Positions 40,061 through 52,249 of a DNA stretch of 64,000 nucleotides are shown piece after piece; within the stretch, counting starts at the first letter, position 1, and every line of letters begins with the position of its first letter. Made by a program: the position numbers and the translations under genes. Source of the stretch: Blasia pusilla (taxonomy: Eukaryota > Marchantiophyta > Marchantiopsida > Blasiales); the NCBI GenBank assembly GCA_050084515.1, contig CM114273.1, forward strand, positions 24,676,001 to 24,740,000, read 5' to 3'. The notes under the pieces were generated by a model that worked only from the letters and a program-made list of their open reading frames with translations, made no database searches and was not told the DNA's origin.

Positions 40061-40814
40061 GTCAAAGCTTACAATTCAACGACTCTATGTTTCAATTCTT
40101 CCGCCAATTCCTTCAGGCATTTGTTCACATAAGTCGCTCGGGCCTCCACAGGGTCACACATTTCATTCACATTTTCCATCAAATACGTTAAAAAAAAAAA
40201 CAACTTGCATGTCCCATGCCCAATAATAGAACACACCAAACAAACATTTATGTAAGAACCCATGGCATCATTGAGCTCCTCTACAATCTCGATGTCTCCT
40301 TCCCATCTTTCTACTCTCATCAATGGTACATACTGACTACCGACAGTTGTGACAGATTGAACCGTTCTGTCAATACCCTACGATTCCTCGCCTGCTTGTG
40401 GCACACTATTCGCCATCCGCGCGATTCCTCCACATGTAAGAAGAAAGTCTGTTCAACCTGACTAGGGAATACAAAAGGTTCAGACCATTCAGGATGTATT
40501 TGCATGAGTTTGCTAGTAAGAATCCATCACTATCACGCTTCATTGTAGCCTAGCCCCACGTCAATTTGGTTGCACCCAAGTCCCTTTCATGAGAATGATA
40601 GGATTGGATGTGTTCTCGTAGTCCAATTTCCATATGTCAGTTAGCTCTCCTATGTATCCCATTTGCATCCATCCTCTATTTTGGTGATTGCTCATTTGCT
40701 CGAATACATATATCAACCTTGAATCATATGTGATAAAATGATCGTCGCTTTGATCTACCACACATAAGTGGTTTTCATAGGCTTGCATTCTCTTGTAAGC
40801 TAAGATGGACATTC

Positions 40815-41130
40815 TATTGAAGATTGAGTTATAGTCAAGCTCATGAGGCACTTCAACTGCTACATTTGGTACTCACACAAAGTAGAGAAGCTTAATCTTG
40901 GTTAGTGAGTTAAGCGCGATTATCTTAACTAGTGTTGGTTAATCACAATTAGTCTAACTCGAGACTATGGTTAAGGTTAAGATTAGGGTTTCTTGTACAT
41001 ACCCTATATAGTTGAGAAGGGGACTAGCCTCTACTCATTCTCTGATTGCAAATTTCGTTCTCCATGGTGGTGTGTGTGTGTCTGAGAGAGTCGTTTCCCA
41101 CCAATTATGCTTCTTTAGAAGTTTTCCACA
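40815..41130 (+). repeat. Copia 5' LTR
   Basis: Begins TATTGAAGATTG and ends TTTTCCACA. It contains a TATA-like ACCCTATATA (41001-41010), a TTAGGGTTTC telomere-like word just upstream of it, and a GTGTGTGTG run near the end. Confidence 0.92.
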
Positions 41131-41142
41131 TGGTATCAAAGC
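41131..41142 (+). promoter_or_regulatory. Primer-binding site, initiator Met-tRNA type
   Basis: TGGTATCAAAGC directly after the LTR differs by one base from the common plant TGGTATCAGAGC, which is complementary to the 3' end of initiator tRNA-Met. Confidence 0.9.
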
Positions 41143-41703
41143 GATAGGAGAACATCACTTGAAATTCTTGTTGTTTGAGGAGAGAAGACAGGCAAGAGAA
41201 GGCACAATTTCAGTTTGGAAGAAGGAATTTTTTTCATAGCTCAATGGGTGTAAATTTCATATGGAGGTTTGACGGTGATAATATTTTGGAGGCATTTTTT
41301 AAGGCTTTCCCGGTTGATTTAGCCATCTGGATCCGTAGCAACTAGATCAATTCCAAAGTCCTATTCAAGCTGCCTTATAGAGCTCGTTGACAACTTTCCA
41401 ACGCATCCAAAATCGCTCGATTCTGACATTCTGAGCTCATGCAATAGCAATTTAAGTGTAAGAAAGTGCAATTAGTGAAGAAAAGTTGTGTAGTTTGCCC
41501 GTTACATGCCAATTTTGACTAGTTCTCTCATACAGTTCATCAATTTTGGCAAATTTCAGGTCATTTTTTGTGTAGGAGTGATCTATGCTTCAATTGGAGT
41601 AGTAAAGAGCCTGAAATTATATTTTTTTTAGTGAAATCGTTCGTCAACAAAAATCACAGGCGATAAACTAGATAAGTAGAATTATAATGTATGAAAGTTT
41701 CGC

Positions 41704-42512
41704 ATGAAACCATTTCTCATGGATCAAGAATTATGGGAGAATGTCATAGGTGATAAGGTCAATCCAGAAGGTGACTCAACAAACTTGAATGTTCGCGCCT
41801 GGAACAAATGCGCAAGGCAAGTAATCCACTACATTTCAAAAACGATTAGTTCATCAATGGTAGGTCACATTCAAGATGTTGATATTCCGGAAGAGGTCTG
41901 GGATGCATTGGAAAAGCTGTTCCAGATATCTACAAAGGCCAAAAAGCTTTAATTGAAACAGAAATTGAACGAAGTGAGGAAAGAATCGCAGAGCTTCAAT
42001 GATTATATTTTGAATATCAAACATATTGTTGATCATTTGAATAGCATTGGAGTGATAGTAGAAGAAGATGATATGATTTTGTTCACTCTTCAAGGCCTTC
42101 CAAAGGATTACAAGTCCTTTGAGATCTCTATTTCTGTGAGAGAGAAGTAGCCAACCTTTCAAGAGTTAGCCCACTGTTAATCAGTGAAGAGATGCGCCTA
42201 GTAGGTAGCGGTAGCTCGTCTAGTCTACAAGAGAGTGCGTTATTTGCAGGTTATGGATCAAACAAAGGTAGAGATCGTGATAGAAGCTTTTATGGTCGTG
42301 GTGGATATCAATCATATGGAGGAAGAGGCACTCAATATAACGTCCCTCAATCAACTACAAACCAATACCATACATATTCACAAGGTGGTGATGGTGGAAA
42401 TTATTGGAGTCGAGGTCAACAGCGGAGGGTCCTTGGATCTTGCAACTACTGTGGGATAAAGGGTCACTATGCAAAGTTTTGTTTCAAGAAGAAGGTAGAT
42501 ATGAGAACATGA
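41704..42512 (+). pseudogene. Copia gag with zinc knuckle
   Basis: Gag packages the element RNA. Segments 41704-41952 and 41953-42150 share one frame, broken only by a TAA at 41950-41952; they hold the UBN2-type capsid domain (VWDALEKLF, then FNDYILNIKHIVDHLNSIG and LFTLQGLPKDYKSFEISI). The nucleocapsid part (42192-42512) is Gly/Arg/Tyr-rich and has CNYCGIKGHYAKFC at 42441-42482, an exact C-X2-C-X4-H-X4-C. A TAG at about 42148-42150 and frame changes separate the parts. The copy at 29395-31400 has the same order. Confidence 0.88.
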
Positions 42513-42639
42513 GCCTTACAACAACAAAATTATGTGGAGCAACAACACCAAGAGCGGTACCAAGAACAACAACATTCACAAGCGGAGCATCTCTTGGTCA
42601 TGACTCATCATATGGGAGCAATGGTCAAGAAAGACTCGA

Positions 42640-44370
42640 CAGTAGATTAATACATTGACTCTAGTGCATCAAATCACATGACCTCACAAGCTAAATGGTT
42701 CAGTAGTTTGGAGCTGGTGAAAGATCCTGCAATTGTGCTCATAGGAGATGACACTCAACATCATATCACGCATACCGATAAAGTTCCAATAGCATCAGAG
42801 GGTCTTTGTGCTCTTGGAAATATTCTCTATGTTCCTACTATTGCAAGAAACCTGATCTTTGTAGGACAGATAGTAGAACACGGTTATCAAGTGAAGTTTA
42901 ATGCAGCCGGTTGTTTCATTGAAATAATGGATCACCAAACTACAATAGCCAAAGGAACCAGATCTGGCAGAATGTTCAAATTAGATGTTTTATGCTAAAG
43001 ATTCAAACAAAAATGTATGATCAAACCGACCAACAAGTCACAGATCTAAATGTGTGGCATAAAAAAATTGGACATATGAATTTTCAAAGATTACAGAATC
43101 TTTCATTATCTAATATAGTAATAGGACTCCCTAAATTAGGCATTCCTGACATCATATGGATGTCAAGAATGCCTTCTTGAAGGAAGATCTATACAAGGAG
43201 GTATCTATGACTCAACCACATGGATACGAGCATCCCAAGTTTTTATTTCGCGTACGCAGGTTGAGGAAAGCTCTATACGGGCTCAAACAAGCTCCAAAAG
43301 CTTGGTATGGCAAGATTACATACGTCCTATAAGAGTTGGATTTTAGGGTATGTGATTATGACTCCTCGTTATATATCTTGAGAGACAAGATCATATGATT
43401 CTCATTGTGTTGTATTGTGATGATATCCTAATTACTAAGAATATTGAAGAAATGATACAACAAGTCAAGCTTAAGTTACAAACATAATTGATATAAGGAC
43501 TTGGGAGAACTCAAGTACTTCCTTGGTATTGAGTTTATCAAGGTTGGAGAGAGCATGTGGTTACGACAACGACAATATGCTCTTCATATGCTTTTAAAAT
43601 ATGGTATGACGGCTTGTAAGCCAATCTCTACACCGTTGGACTAGAGTGTGAAGCTAAGAGTGGATGAAGGAAAGTTGCTTGAAAATTCTAATATGTACAG
43701 GCGCATGGTTGGAAGTTTGATCTATCTAACAATAACACGAATTGATTTGAGTTATGTTGTTGGCCTAATGAGCCTGTTTATGCAAGCTTCTCGAAACACT
43801 CATCTTGATGTTGTGAGCAGGATTATGCGGTATGTGAAATTCTCTATTCAGTTCGGGCTTCAATTTGAACCTTCTCCGAGTTTTCAATTACAAGGATTCA
43901 CAAATGCTGATTGGGCAAGAAGCGTGTCTGATTGACACTCCACATCTGGTTATTCATTTACTTTGGGAAGCGCAGTTACAACTTGGGTTTCAAAGAAGCA
44001 ACATACAGTTGCTTTATCTTCAATAGAGGCTCAGTACAGAGGAGCAACCAATGCAACATATGAGGCGTTGTGGCTTGATCGATTACTTGTTGAGATTGGT
44101 GTTAGTAACTTAGGACCTAGTGTAATATATGCAAACAATATTAGTAACATCAAGCTTGCTAATAAGCGAGTGTTTCATACTTGTACAAAGCATGTTAAGG
44201 TGTACTATCATTTTATCAGAGAGAAAATGCTTGCAGGAGATATTGATCGTCTGTATATATGTACAGATTAGCAAATTGTTGACATCTTTACAAAGGCATT
44301 GTTCAGAGATAAGTTTGAGATGTTTAGAAATGATTTAGGCGTTAGAGATATCGATATGAGCTTGAGGGGA
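42640..44370 (+). pseudogene. Copia pol: protease, pre-integrase, deleted integrase, RT, RNase H
   Basis: The protease (about 42645-42990) begins with IDSSASNHMT, where the usual active-site box is DSGAS or DSSAS. The pre-integrase zinc part is at 42992-43140 (NVWHKKIGHMNFQRLQNLS). At about 43150 it jumps directly to RT (MDVKNAFLKEDLYKEV at 43157), so the integrase core and the start of RT are missing. RT continues with ALYGLKQAPKAWYGK, the YCDD catalytic box (about 43413-43424), the GELKYFLGIEF segment and SNMYRRMVGSLIYLTITRID. RNase H is at about 43890-44260 (ADWARSVSD, TTWVSKKQHTVALSSIEAQY). Several RNase H acidic positions are altered. Stops occur at 43331, 43485, 43640, 43934 and 44271. 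Confidence 0.88.
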
Positions 44371-44372
44371 AG
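44362..44372 (+). promoter_or_regulatory. Copia polypurine tract
   Basis: TTGAGGGGAAG immediately precedes the 3' LTR, the expected place for plus-strand priming. Confidence 0.85.
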
Positions 44373-44684
44373 TACTGCAGATTGAGTTACAGTCAAGCTC
44401 ATGAGGCACATGAACTGCTAAATTTGGTACTCACACGAAGTAGGGAAGCTTAATCTTGGTTAGTCAATTAAGCGCGATTATCTTAACTAGATTTAGTTAA
44501 TCATAGTAAGTCTAACTCGAGACTATGGTTAAGGTTAGGGTTAGGGTTTCTTGTACATACCCTATATAATTGAGAAGGGGACCAGCCTCCACTCATTCTC
44601 TGATTGAAAATTTTGTTCTCTATGGCGGTGTGTGTGTGTGAGAGCCGTTTCCCACCAATTATGCTTCTTTAGTAGTTTTCCACA
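44373..44684 (+). repeat. Copia 3' LTR
   Basis: Begins TACTGCAGATTG and ends TTTTCCACA; TATA-like ACCCTATATA lies near 44561. It carries GGTTAGGGTTAGGGTTTC, a short run of plant telomere-like repeats. Confidence 0.92.
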
Positions 44685-47600
44685 CATTCGAGGTGGAGTA
44701 GACAAAAGATAGACATCCCGATCCATATCTGGGTATAGTGCAGAATGCTCTCGGATTGCCAATCGAATCCATTATGTGAATGATGGAAAGCCCCTTGCAC
44801 CACCCCTAATATGTGCATTTTCCTCCATATCATATTTCATGTAGAGGTCATGCCATTATTACCCTATTGGTTTCTGGTGAGAAACAACATAAAAAAAATC
44901 AGGAAGCCGAATAAATGCAACATCACGGAGGTTTGAGTCATTCAACCCTTTACTTACCTCCACCATGGTTGCATTACACCAGTGTTTTACAACACATATT
45001 CATGAGCCATCTGCCAAATATGCCTCGACAATTACAATAGGGAACCTCTGCCTTGAAGAACTTCACCTACCGCTCTTTCATCTTCCTCAGCTTGCCATAT
45101 CATGGCCTTCAGATGTTCAAACCCCGCCATATACTATGTCAAATATCCCAAGGTCTCGTGCGAAATATAACCAATTGCCATGCTGGCCTCAGGCATGTAT
45201 CTTGTCATGACATGGTCTTTCAAGACTTTCATAAAACGCTCCAGTGGGAACATCCACCTCGTATAAAGAGGCCCGTACTGTCCAAGCTCTTCCACAACAT
45301 GGATAATGAGATGAGTCATCACATCAAAGAAGGCGGGAGGAAAATGGATCTTCAAATCGCACAACAATTGTGCCACATCATCTTTGAGCTTGGGAAAGCT
45401 TGTTGGATCAAAGACCTTCACACGTATACGACCAAACTCCTTGCACAATCGCATGATTGCATTACGAACCGGCTTCTACATCAATCCCCTTAAGCATACA
45501 GGAAAAATATGTTGCGTAAGCACATTATAATCGTGAGTCTTCATACTACCAAGTTTCTTGTTTTTTACATGCTTTTTGAAGGCACGTGCATGGTCGGTTG
45601 GAACTCTCAAAGATTGAAGCCTCAAAAGAAGCATTTTCCACTCTGTGTCTGTGCAAACATAAGGTGCCTGGTATTTCAATACCACATTGGGTCTGTTCAC
45701 ATCACCCTTCAACCACTATTGAGACCGCATGTTCTCCTCTCTTGGAGATCCAATCGCATTGCTGATGTGTCCTTCTCCCATAAAGGAACCTCAATAGGCT
45801 CTCGTATACATCTTTCTCAATATACATTACGTATAGATTATGTTTGCTAGGGTCGAACTCGTGTTACACCACATATGACAACCATGAGTACACATGGATG
45901 ATAAAAAAGTAGCCTGAATTCTTGAAAGCATATGGTGTGGGAAATAATAGACGTTGCGTAAGAGCGGATGGGTGACATAGATTACCCGCCAGTAGTCCAA
46001 CTCCATATTAAGTATGCTTTGTCGTTTCACACCATTTCTCTATCTTGGATCCCGTTGAGCATTTGGAGCTTCTGTATCTTGGCGTTCAGGTCCATTATCT
46101 AAACCCCCACATGTGCCTCTTCCATGTTGTACATGGGCTTCTTGTGTCCCCGATCCAGAATCTGCTCTTTACTGACTCGTGGAGGTAGACCACGAAGCTC
46201 TCGGGCATTGTTGAATTGAACTATCTGTGACGCCCTATGTCTATAAGGATGATCTAGTGGGAGGAAACTTCGATGTCCATTGTTTTTGATGCTCCTCGAA
46301 GGTCTTGAATGCTCACTAGTGAAATTGGGGCCATATGCAGTACAAGCCAAATACCCCTTTGTTGCCTGACCTCAAATCATGTCGTGGGCTTGATAATCTC
46401 CCAAAGTCAATACCAATTGGGCTTGTAGCCTGAATGGGTTTGGTCTCCCAACCCGTTGCACCACATCATGGATCCAAATACCTTCGTACCACAAGCGCTT
46501 CAACTCATCCACAAGAGGAGCTATCCAAACGTTTATATTCCTAGAAAGAGGGATTGTGGGCCCGGAATAAGCAAAACCAATAAGACAAAAAACTTCTTAG
46601 TAGTCAACCATGGAGGGAGGTTTTAATTTAGCAGAGTTACACGCCACCGAGAATATACATTGTTCTTGTCTCTGAAAGGTTTGACTCCATTGGTCGAGAG
46701 GCCAACTCTCACGTTCTTTGTCTCTCTTGCAAACTCTTGCCATATCCGGTCGATGAATCTCCAATGTTTTGAATCTCCGATGTGCTGTTGCAGGCCATCA
46801 ATACTCTTGTCCTCGGCTGTCCAAGTCATCAACTTTGAAATTTTTGGGCTCTAGTACATCCGTTTCAATCTAGGAATGATTTCAAAATGCCAAAGTACCT
46901 TTGTAGGCTACATGGACTTGCCCACATTCCTATACCTTTTTTGTCCACATACTGGGCAACTTGATCGATTTGCATGCTCTCCTTTGAAGAGCACATGGCC
47001 ATCAGGGCAAGCATGAATGAAATTGTAATTCAATCCAAGACTTGACAATAATTTAGTTGCCTCGTACCTATTTCCAGGAGCCGTGTTTCCAGTAGGAAAG
47101 ATTGTTGTCTTCAAGAATGCAAGTAACCTTGAAACAAACACAGCTAAGACACCATGATTCCCGCAGATGTTCATGAAGATGAGTACAAATACCAACTTTG
47201 TATACTTAGAGCCAGGGAACAGAGGCGTGCATGCATTAGCAACCGTTTCATGCGACCCAAACATCCATCCCTACTCGTCCTCTTCTTGCCCAATATTGTT
47301 TGCGTCCTCTCCAACCTCTTCGGCTTCATCAGTGACGTCTTCCATGCTCTCAACATCATCATAGAATGCACCAAGACCTTGTAAGATCTCACGGACCATT
47401 CGGTGCACATCAATCCCATGATCAACACTATCATCTTCATAAACAATCCCATCATCACGATTACTGTCTTCAAACTCCTTGGGTGTGGTACCTCCCTTAT
47501 TCGCATCTCGGGCATCGAGGTTGCCTATTGCTTGTCCCAAAAATTGTGCACGTTTGGCCGTATTGGCAATGTTTGATGCAGACCTCCACTCTTCATCAGA

Positions 47601-48035
47601 CGAGTCCTCATCGCCTAGAACTCCAAAACCTCTTTTTTCTAGATGCCTTCCGTGTTTCTGAAGGTGAGTGAAAACATTCCGCAAGGCTAGTATGCGAGAC
47701 CCATTGCAAGCTACACAAGGACATCTCATCCTTGCACTTCTAGAGTGTGCCACTAGGACTTGCTCCTGATCCCAAAGTTTGGAATCACGAGCTCTGCTAT
47801 GTACTGGATGTTGTAATGGTTCAGGGAGGGCAAGAACACGGTCCAAGAGACTAGTAGGCCTGCTCATGGTAAAGATCTTGACCTTCACTTCAAAAGGAAG
47901 GCTCCTCAATCTAGACAAAAAGTACCCTGAGTCGTTTAGAGCCATTGTTTGAAATGAAACACTTGCCATCACTCTGATACCATCCAGAGACGTGAAGGAT
48001 GTTACATTCCTAAGACTTCCTTCTCCATGGTGCAC

Positions 48036-50700
48036 AAGGCTACAACTGTCTGGTATTCCTTAACAAGAAGACTTCTCTCTCCATTCAAGTGAACACCCTA
48101 AATATTTACAAAACTACAAAAGAGTAGTTCAAAACTAAGTATACAAAGAACCACTAAGTATTCGAATAGACAAAGAAGTCACGATACAGATCGTCCACAT
48201 CTCCCTTAAATATCCACATGTGGATCTTTTCATGGATTAGTACATGGGATCTTTGATATTGAGGGATTGTTTTTGTACAAGAGATTTTTGTTATTGCAAT
48301 TCTGACGCACATGTCCATTCAGATATCCAATAAGTTTCTACGAAAACAACCCATGAATTTCAGACAGATTTCATATCTTTTTAACCGCGTCTAGTGAAAA
48401 TGTAGCTTCCAAATTTTTGTACCTGCTCACTATATGCTCAGACTCCTTTAAATCTCTACCAATCACCGACGATTGTCAAATTTGACCGTTCTCTTTCCCA
48501 AAAGGCTTGTCGTTCGATGTGATACCTGAACTTGTTTGTGTGATATCAAAACTTGGAGCGGAACCCCTTTAAGTTCTAACACTTGAATCTCTACACCAAC
48601 ACTTTATGGTCAACAGTCACACTTTATGAGAGTGACTCCCTTCTCTAATAAGGTACCATCTTCACTTCTCTCTCTACATCTGGATATTCTCACAAGGCTA
48701 TGACAACTACTACTTAACGAGTTATCTCTCTCTAGCAACGTCAATCATCCCAGTCTTTAACACGCACACAACGGCACAGGGTCAAGGTTGCAAAGTCATG
48801 ATAGGCACTGGATCCGACACCCAATATTTAATGACTACAAAACTTCTCTATCCATTCAGGCATTGCCTTAATTCTTTCTCTTACTCACATGTTGTGTTTC
48901 TCATAGACTATCAATTGTATGAAGCCATGTACTATTGCACACATACCACCAATGCTCCATGCGGGTATGTACGTATATTGGCATATTGGGAAAGGAAGTA
49001 AAGATAGATCCCAAATTGTGGATTGGCATTGCTTTCAAAGAAGACTCAATTTTTGGAATTTCTATACTTAATGACCTTCAGAGATTAAGAATCATCACTA
49101 ACCTAAACACATCTATTAGTGGGTAAAAGACCCGAACTCTTGAGGATATGCGAGAGGGTGGGGTCACAACAATCAGAAAGCTGAGAGCTCACCCTCCACA
49201 AGGAAGTATGAAGATTAGGTGAACCAGCCAAGATTTTTTTGGTCTACTTACAAAACCAAACTAAAATAAACTACACAGAGCTACAACAGATACTCAACAA
49301 TCATGCTAAACCCTCACGATACAAAATTAGGTGTGTAGGAGCGGTCCTTAACGTCAACAAGCATGACAAAATTTTTATTCTAATAAGCTCATTTAGAAAG
49401 GTGGAACCTTTTGCACTTTGGAGAAAAACCAAGAAAGATTGAAAGAAGGTTAGAGGGCGGAATTGACTAGCCTTTGCGCAAAAGATGGGATGAAGGGCTA
49501 CACGGAAGAAAGAAGGAGCAACCACGATGCATAGTTAGATGCATGCTGCCCCTGTCTGGATGGGATTGACCCACTCACTGACCAAATAGGACGAGAAGAA
49601 AGAAACTTGCGCTTGCTTCCTATTGCTTCTTCTTCCGTGCTACTGCTACAACCTACTAGCATGCCTGGCCAATTGTTGGAAAATGCATAACAGAAGGAAA
49701 CGAGGAAGGAAAGAAGGAAGGTAGCAAACAGCGTCCCTTGCAAAGTAAAGATTGGTTGCTGCTAGAGAATGGCCGTGTACGCGATTAGCCTCTTAACATG
49801 AGTGCGAGCAAGAAAAAAAGCTAGCCCACCACCACCACCGGCCAAGAGAGCAGAGCAGAGGTCTTCTAGATCTAGTTTCATCGATCTTCTTTCACGATGT
49901 AGAAACTTGTTCACTTTCAACAAAGAGCTAAACCATAACATTAGAATCTAGGGCCATAAACAAGCGCCAATAAGCAACAGAAGAGGAGAGATAAGAGAAT
50001 GCACTAGTGCTTCAGCATCTGAGGAGTACATCGATCTCTGGTGTATAAATATGTAGATATTAACAAGTTCATAAGTATCTCTCAAGAGAGTTTGATAATA
50101 CTTACCTTGAAATGGCATCAAAGGACAAGCCATTTTCTTTTGCACTCCACAAAAATAGAGCGGCCAAGAAGAAGAATCGACATATTGATGAGGCAACACG
50201 TACTATAATGAATGAAAAGAATATGCCGAAGATGCATTGGGCATAGACTATAACGTACACAATCTTCTTAATCAATCAAACACCAACAACACGCAATCAT
50301 GATAAGACTCCATTTAAAGTCTTCACAAGCAATAAACCTATTTTTTCACTCATGAAATTCTTTGGTTGTATTTGTTATGCTTATATTCTTTTTCAAATAT
50401 GTCAAAAATTAGATTCTAAATTTTGAGAGTTGTATCCTCGTTGGCTATATTGATCAAACTAAGGGATACAAGTACTACATTCCATACTCTAGGTAGTTTA
50501 TTATTAGTTGCTATATTCTTTTAAGGAGTTGAGATGATTGTATGTTTCATTTAAACTTGTTCCATCTCTAAATAAATCCTTTGAGGGGAAAATATGACAA
50601 GAAATCAACACAAATTGCCCACAAATTCTCTAAGTATTAGTGCAAGACTGGGAGAGGTCCTAGACTCTTTGTGTTAAAATTTTCAATCCATGGTCGAAAA
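48036..50700. other. AT-rich retrotransposon-like DNA, no gene resolved
   Basis: The minus-strand TGGTATCAGAG at 47982-47972 suggests that DNA from 47983 rightward could be the LTR of another copia-type element on the minus strand, but no paired LTR is visible. A 49743-49498 minus-strand frame begins with a signal-peptide-like MQGTLFATFLLSFLVSFCYA and then has no known domain. Confidence 0.3.
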
Positions 50701-50839
50701 GAGTGTGTTTAGTCTATTGACACTAGGTAAGTGTCAGAAGCATTCACCTTTGAATAACAACTTTGTAGATCTTGTAGAGTCACATATCATGTTCACAATC
50801 TCACAAATGAAGGATTTTTTACAACACTTCATGCATATA

Positions 50840-51460
50840 TGATGATGGTCTTTCAAGAATATGAATTGAGTTGTTTGGAATAAGTACATATAAGATCAAA
50901 TTGATTGAAGCTATGGAGGAAGAGCTTGATAAATTTAGGCATAAACAAACTTGGAAGCTTGTTGATATATCTTCAAGTAAGGAAGCTATTGGTTATAGAT
51001 GGGTTTACAAGATCAAGAGCAATCAAGATGGTACAATGAACTAATACAAAGCTAGGTTGGTAGCCAAGGGCTATGCTCAATAATATGGTATCAATTATGA
51101 GGAGATATTCAGCCATGTTGCAAAGATGACGAGTACGAGAACAGAGCTTGCAATTGCATTGAGTAAGAAGGGAAGACTATATCACAATGAACATCACGAA
51201 TATTTTCTTGAATGGATATTTGCATGAGGATGCATACATGGCTCAACCACTTGGAAGGCTAAATATTATCATCTAGAGTTTCAATTTTATGTATGAAAAT
51301 TAAAGAAAGCTCTATACGGGCCTAAACAAGCTCCAATTGCAAGATTTTGGTATGACAAGATTACATATCTTCTACGAGAGTTTGGTTTTAGGGTATGTGA
51401 TTCTCGTTCCTTGCTATATGTCTTGAGATGACAAGGCCATACGATTAGTATTGTACTTGT
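50840..51460 (+). pseudogene. Copia copy 3, reverse transcriptase fragment
   Basis: The RT N-terminal part reads AMEEELDKFRHKQTWKLVD, GYRWVYKIKSNQDGTMN, YKARLVAKGYAQ and YGINYEEIFSHVAKMTS (about 50905-51140), followed by ALYGPKQAP and FRVCD (about 51310-51400). The last part is close at DNA level to 43270-43390 of copia copy 1, so it belongs to the same family. It contains TAA stops and ends abruptly at the gypsy LTR repeat at 51462. It supplies the RT N-terminus that copy 1 has lost. Confidence 0.8.
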
Positions 51461-51461
51461 C

Positions 51462-51591
51462 GTGTGCATACATATCGCTACACAACACACATCGCTGGTT
51501 ACATCTACACCACATAACACCGATCTTCCCCACACACGGGTAGATCCACACATGTACAAAAATCAACTCATACATATACATGGAGATCACA
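51462..51591 (-). repeat. Truncated second copy of gypsy LTR start
   Basis: It matches 52073-52203 nearly base for base (shared words include GCATACATATCGCTACACAA and GTAGATCCACACATGTACA). On the minus strand it lies directly after the LTR, giving an LTR-to-LTR head-to-tail arrangement with a period of about 612 bases. Its far edge joins copia copy 3. Confidence 0.75.
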
Positions 51592-52203
51592 AAAAAATTA
51601 AAGAGTAGTAAAAACGGCACACCCGGCCTAAGACTCCACTCCTCAATCTACATCAGCATATCAAGCCTCGTCCACCCTACGCTATCAAGGAATTCGGACG
51701 CTAGCACCCTAGTCATATCTCACACACATACAAGAGAGGTGCTCCAACGGCCCAACATGAGAAAGATGGCTTGGGAAAGCCATCTTCCTCCCTTATATAG
51801 GGTTGGGAAGAGCCAAAAGGATCTTCCCCTAAAAATAGGTATCCTGTAGGTAACCTATGGTCACAGGTTACCAGGGGCCTGGTCAACAAGTCACCCGACT
51901 CTGAAAGACCTCAACAAGAAGGTTGTCCGAAACAACGTTGTTGACACAACGGACCTATCCTCAACCTCATCCAACAATGTGGGACAAAGTTACACTCAAG
52001 ATAGTCCGTTGGCTCCTACGCCCTATCCACGATAGATCTCGGCCTATCAGCTGCTCAGATGTGATAGTTGCTGTGCGCATACATATCGCTACACAACATA
52101 CATCACTGGTCACATCTACACCACACAACACCGATCTTCCCTACACATGGGTAGATCCACACATGTACACAAATCAACTCATATATATACATGGAGATCA
52201 CAC
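51592..52203 (-). repeat. Gypsy 3' LTR (minus-strand element)
   Basis: On the minus strand it begins TGTGATCTCCATG at 52203, just after a purine run (AGGGGGGCC, 52215-52207), and carries the LTR promoter box CTATATAAGGG at about 51808-51798. About 612 bp if the start of the next repeat at 51591 marks its end. No 5' LTR is found, because the element is truncated near 55030. Confidence 0.6.
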
Positions 52204-52249
52204 AATGGCCCCCCTAGTTGGCAGTTGGATCCCCCTAACTCCAGATAGA

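Larger units (their letters stand above)
40815..44684 (+). mobile_element. Ty1/copia element with both LTRs and target duplication
   Basis: The 5' LTR is 40815-41130 (316 bp) and the 3' LTR 44373-44684 (312 bp). The target duplication CATTC is at 40810-40814 and 44685-44689. The primer-binding site follows the 5' LTR and the polypurine tract precedes the 3' LTR. LTR ends are TA..CA, not TG..CA. The interior lacks the integrase core and the RT N-terminus, so the copy is non-autonomous. The LTRs differ at a few dozen positions, so the insertion is not recent. Confidence 0.93.
35051..48035 (-). mobile_element. CACTA (En/Spm) transposon, degenerate, right end not found
   Basis: One terminus is at 35051. 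Two transposition genes are read on the minus strand: ORF2/Tnp2 (48035 to about 40320) and then ORF1 (about 40060-36200). The copia element at 40815-44684 is inserted inside ORF2. The right end seems lost near 47990, where the sequence changes to a retrotransposon-like leader with a TGGTATCAGAG motif on the minus strand (47982-47972). Confidence 0.75.
40320..48035 (-). pseudogene. CACTA ORF2, Tnp2 transposase, interrupted by copia
   Basis: Tnp2 is the catalytic CACTA transposase. In order on the minus strand: an N-terminal transposase-associated zinc-like motif (RMRCPCVACNG with THLQKHGRH, about 47730-47640); an acidic linker; the Tnp2 core starting with LLSSLGLNYNFIHACPDGHV and CPVCGQKRY (about 47060-46920); ADSPAW-equivalent segments around 46830-46620 (NVRVGLSTNGVKPF); RRSFLPLDHPYR-like DNA at about 46280; KLGSMKTHDYNVLTQHIFPV (about 45550); a DUF4218-type block FPPAFFDVMTHLIIHVVEE (about 45345); and a DUF4216-type part. 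This last part is split by the copia insertion: DVYLLSTPPRM at 44762-44685 is continued in frame by SILAYKRMQAYENH at 40809 and downward. Many stops make the copy inactive. Confidence 0.8.

Noticed and set aside
49498-49743. Signal-peptide-like frame as exon 1 of the purple acid phosphatase
   Set aside because: Only the hydrophobic leader fits; the sequence after it shows no phosphatase motif, so it is mentioned but not annotated.
48800-50700. Right terminus of the CACTA element (TAGTG near 49108, 50004, 50648)
   Set aside because: None is preceded by the complement of the CACTAGTACAAAA terminus or by subterminal repeats.
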